From the NCBI GenBank assembly GCA_024233595.1, contig JACKPK010000001.1:62001-126000 (forward strand): 64,000 nucleotides of DNA. The letters are read 5' to 3'. Shown here piece by piece: positions 61,857-64,000 of the stretch. Each line of letters opens with the position of its first letter. Position 1 is the first letter of the stretch. A program made the position numbers and the translations under genes. Source of the stretch: Deltaproteobacteria bacterium. GTDB taxonomy: Bacteria; UBA10199; JADGCS01. The notes below the pieces were generated by a model. The model saw only the letters and a program-made list of their open reading frames with translations, did not search any database and was not told the DNA's origin.

Positions 61857-64000
<2,144 letters not shown>

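Overview
The window is about 64 kb of a Gram-negative (diderm) bacterial chromosome of moderate GC content. A BamA-OmpH-LolCD envelope operon, TatA, MscL, many Sec- and lipobox-type signal peptides and a LysS-Lol-Bam gene order show an outer membrane. The mix of housekeeping genes, a Tc-toxin/Rhs-like giant protein, VCBS and thrombospondin-type-3 calcium repeats and many orphan exported proteins resembles environmental deltaproteobacterial-grade lineages (Bdellovibrionota/Myxococcota-like). That placement is inference; the sequence alone does not fix a species.

Region 1 (1-35 kb) is mostly core metabolism. On the + strand: a class V aminotransferase (5' end missing), serA, purA and an exported HExxH lipoprotein. 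On the - strand: pyrE-pyrF. Then come a hotdog thioesterase, two small related hypothetical genes, a methyltransferase, hemB, and a yggS-proC-yggT-DUF167 operon. After an unknown 478-residue protein come rlmN, small genes with apparently leaderless promoters, a VapB-like orphan antitoxin, pcrA/uvrD with a coupled 35-residue membrane peptide, an orphan HicB, glmS and tRNA-His. A long - strand block carries lysE, yicC, an FHA gene and the envelope operon lysS-lolC/E-lolC/E-lolD-bamA-ompH, which ends in a clear terminator. Upstream of lysS are an AI-2E permease, mscL and tatA. A Nudix-like lipoprotein overlaps a phosphopantetheinyl transferase on the + strand.

Region 2 (36-58 kb) is accessory and almost wholly on the - strand. 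From 55.5 kb down to about 36.6 kb, nearly abutting genes encode: a small acidic lipoprotein; a 2393-residue SpvB/TcB/Rhs protein whose C-terminus looks like a papain/LRAT-fold toxin; a membrane-anchored propeller-like protein that could be its immunity partner; two exported calcium-repeat proteins (one ASH-domain, one beta-helix); a 1497-residue protein of unknown type with a frameshifted 3' extension; a barrel-like protein; and a VCBS lipoprotein. This looks like one secreted toxin/surface system and is the most novel part of the window.

Region 3 (58-64 kb) holds two tandem animal-type haem peroxidases with complementary active-site differences, two copies of a 44-bp palindromic repeat, a strong terminator, and the 3' end of an rRNA operon (5S and partial 23S, - strand). 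Palindromic intergenic repeats recur across the window (near 5.1, 10.6, 18.7, 19.6, 55.8 and 61.4 kb).
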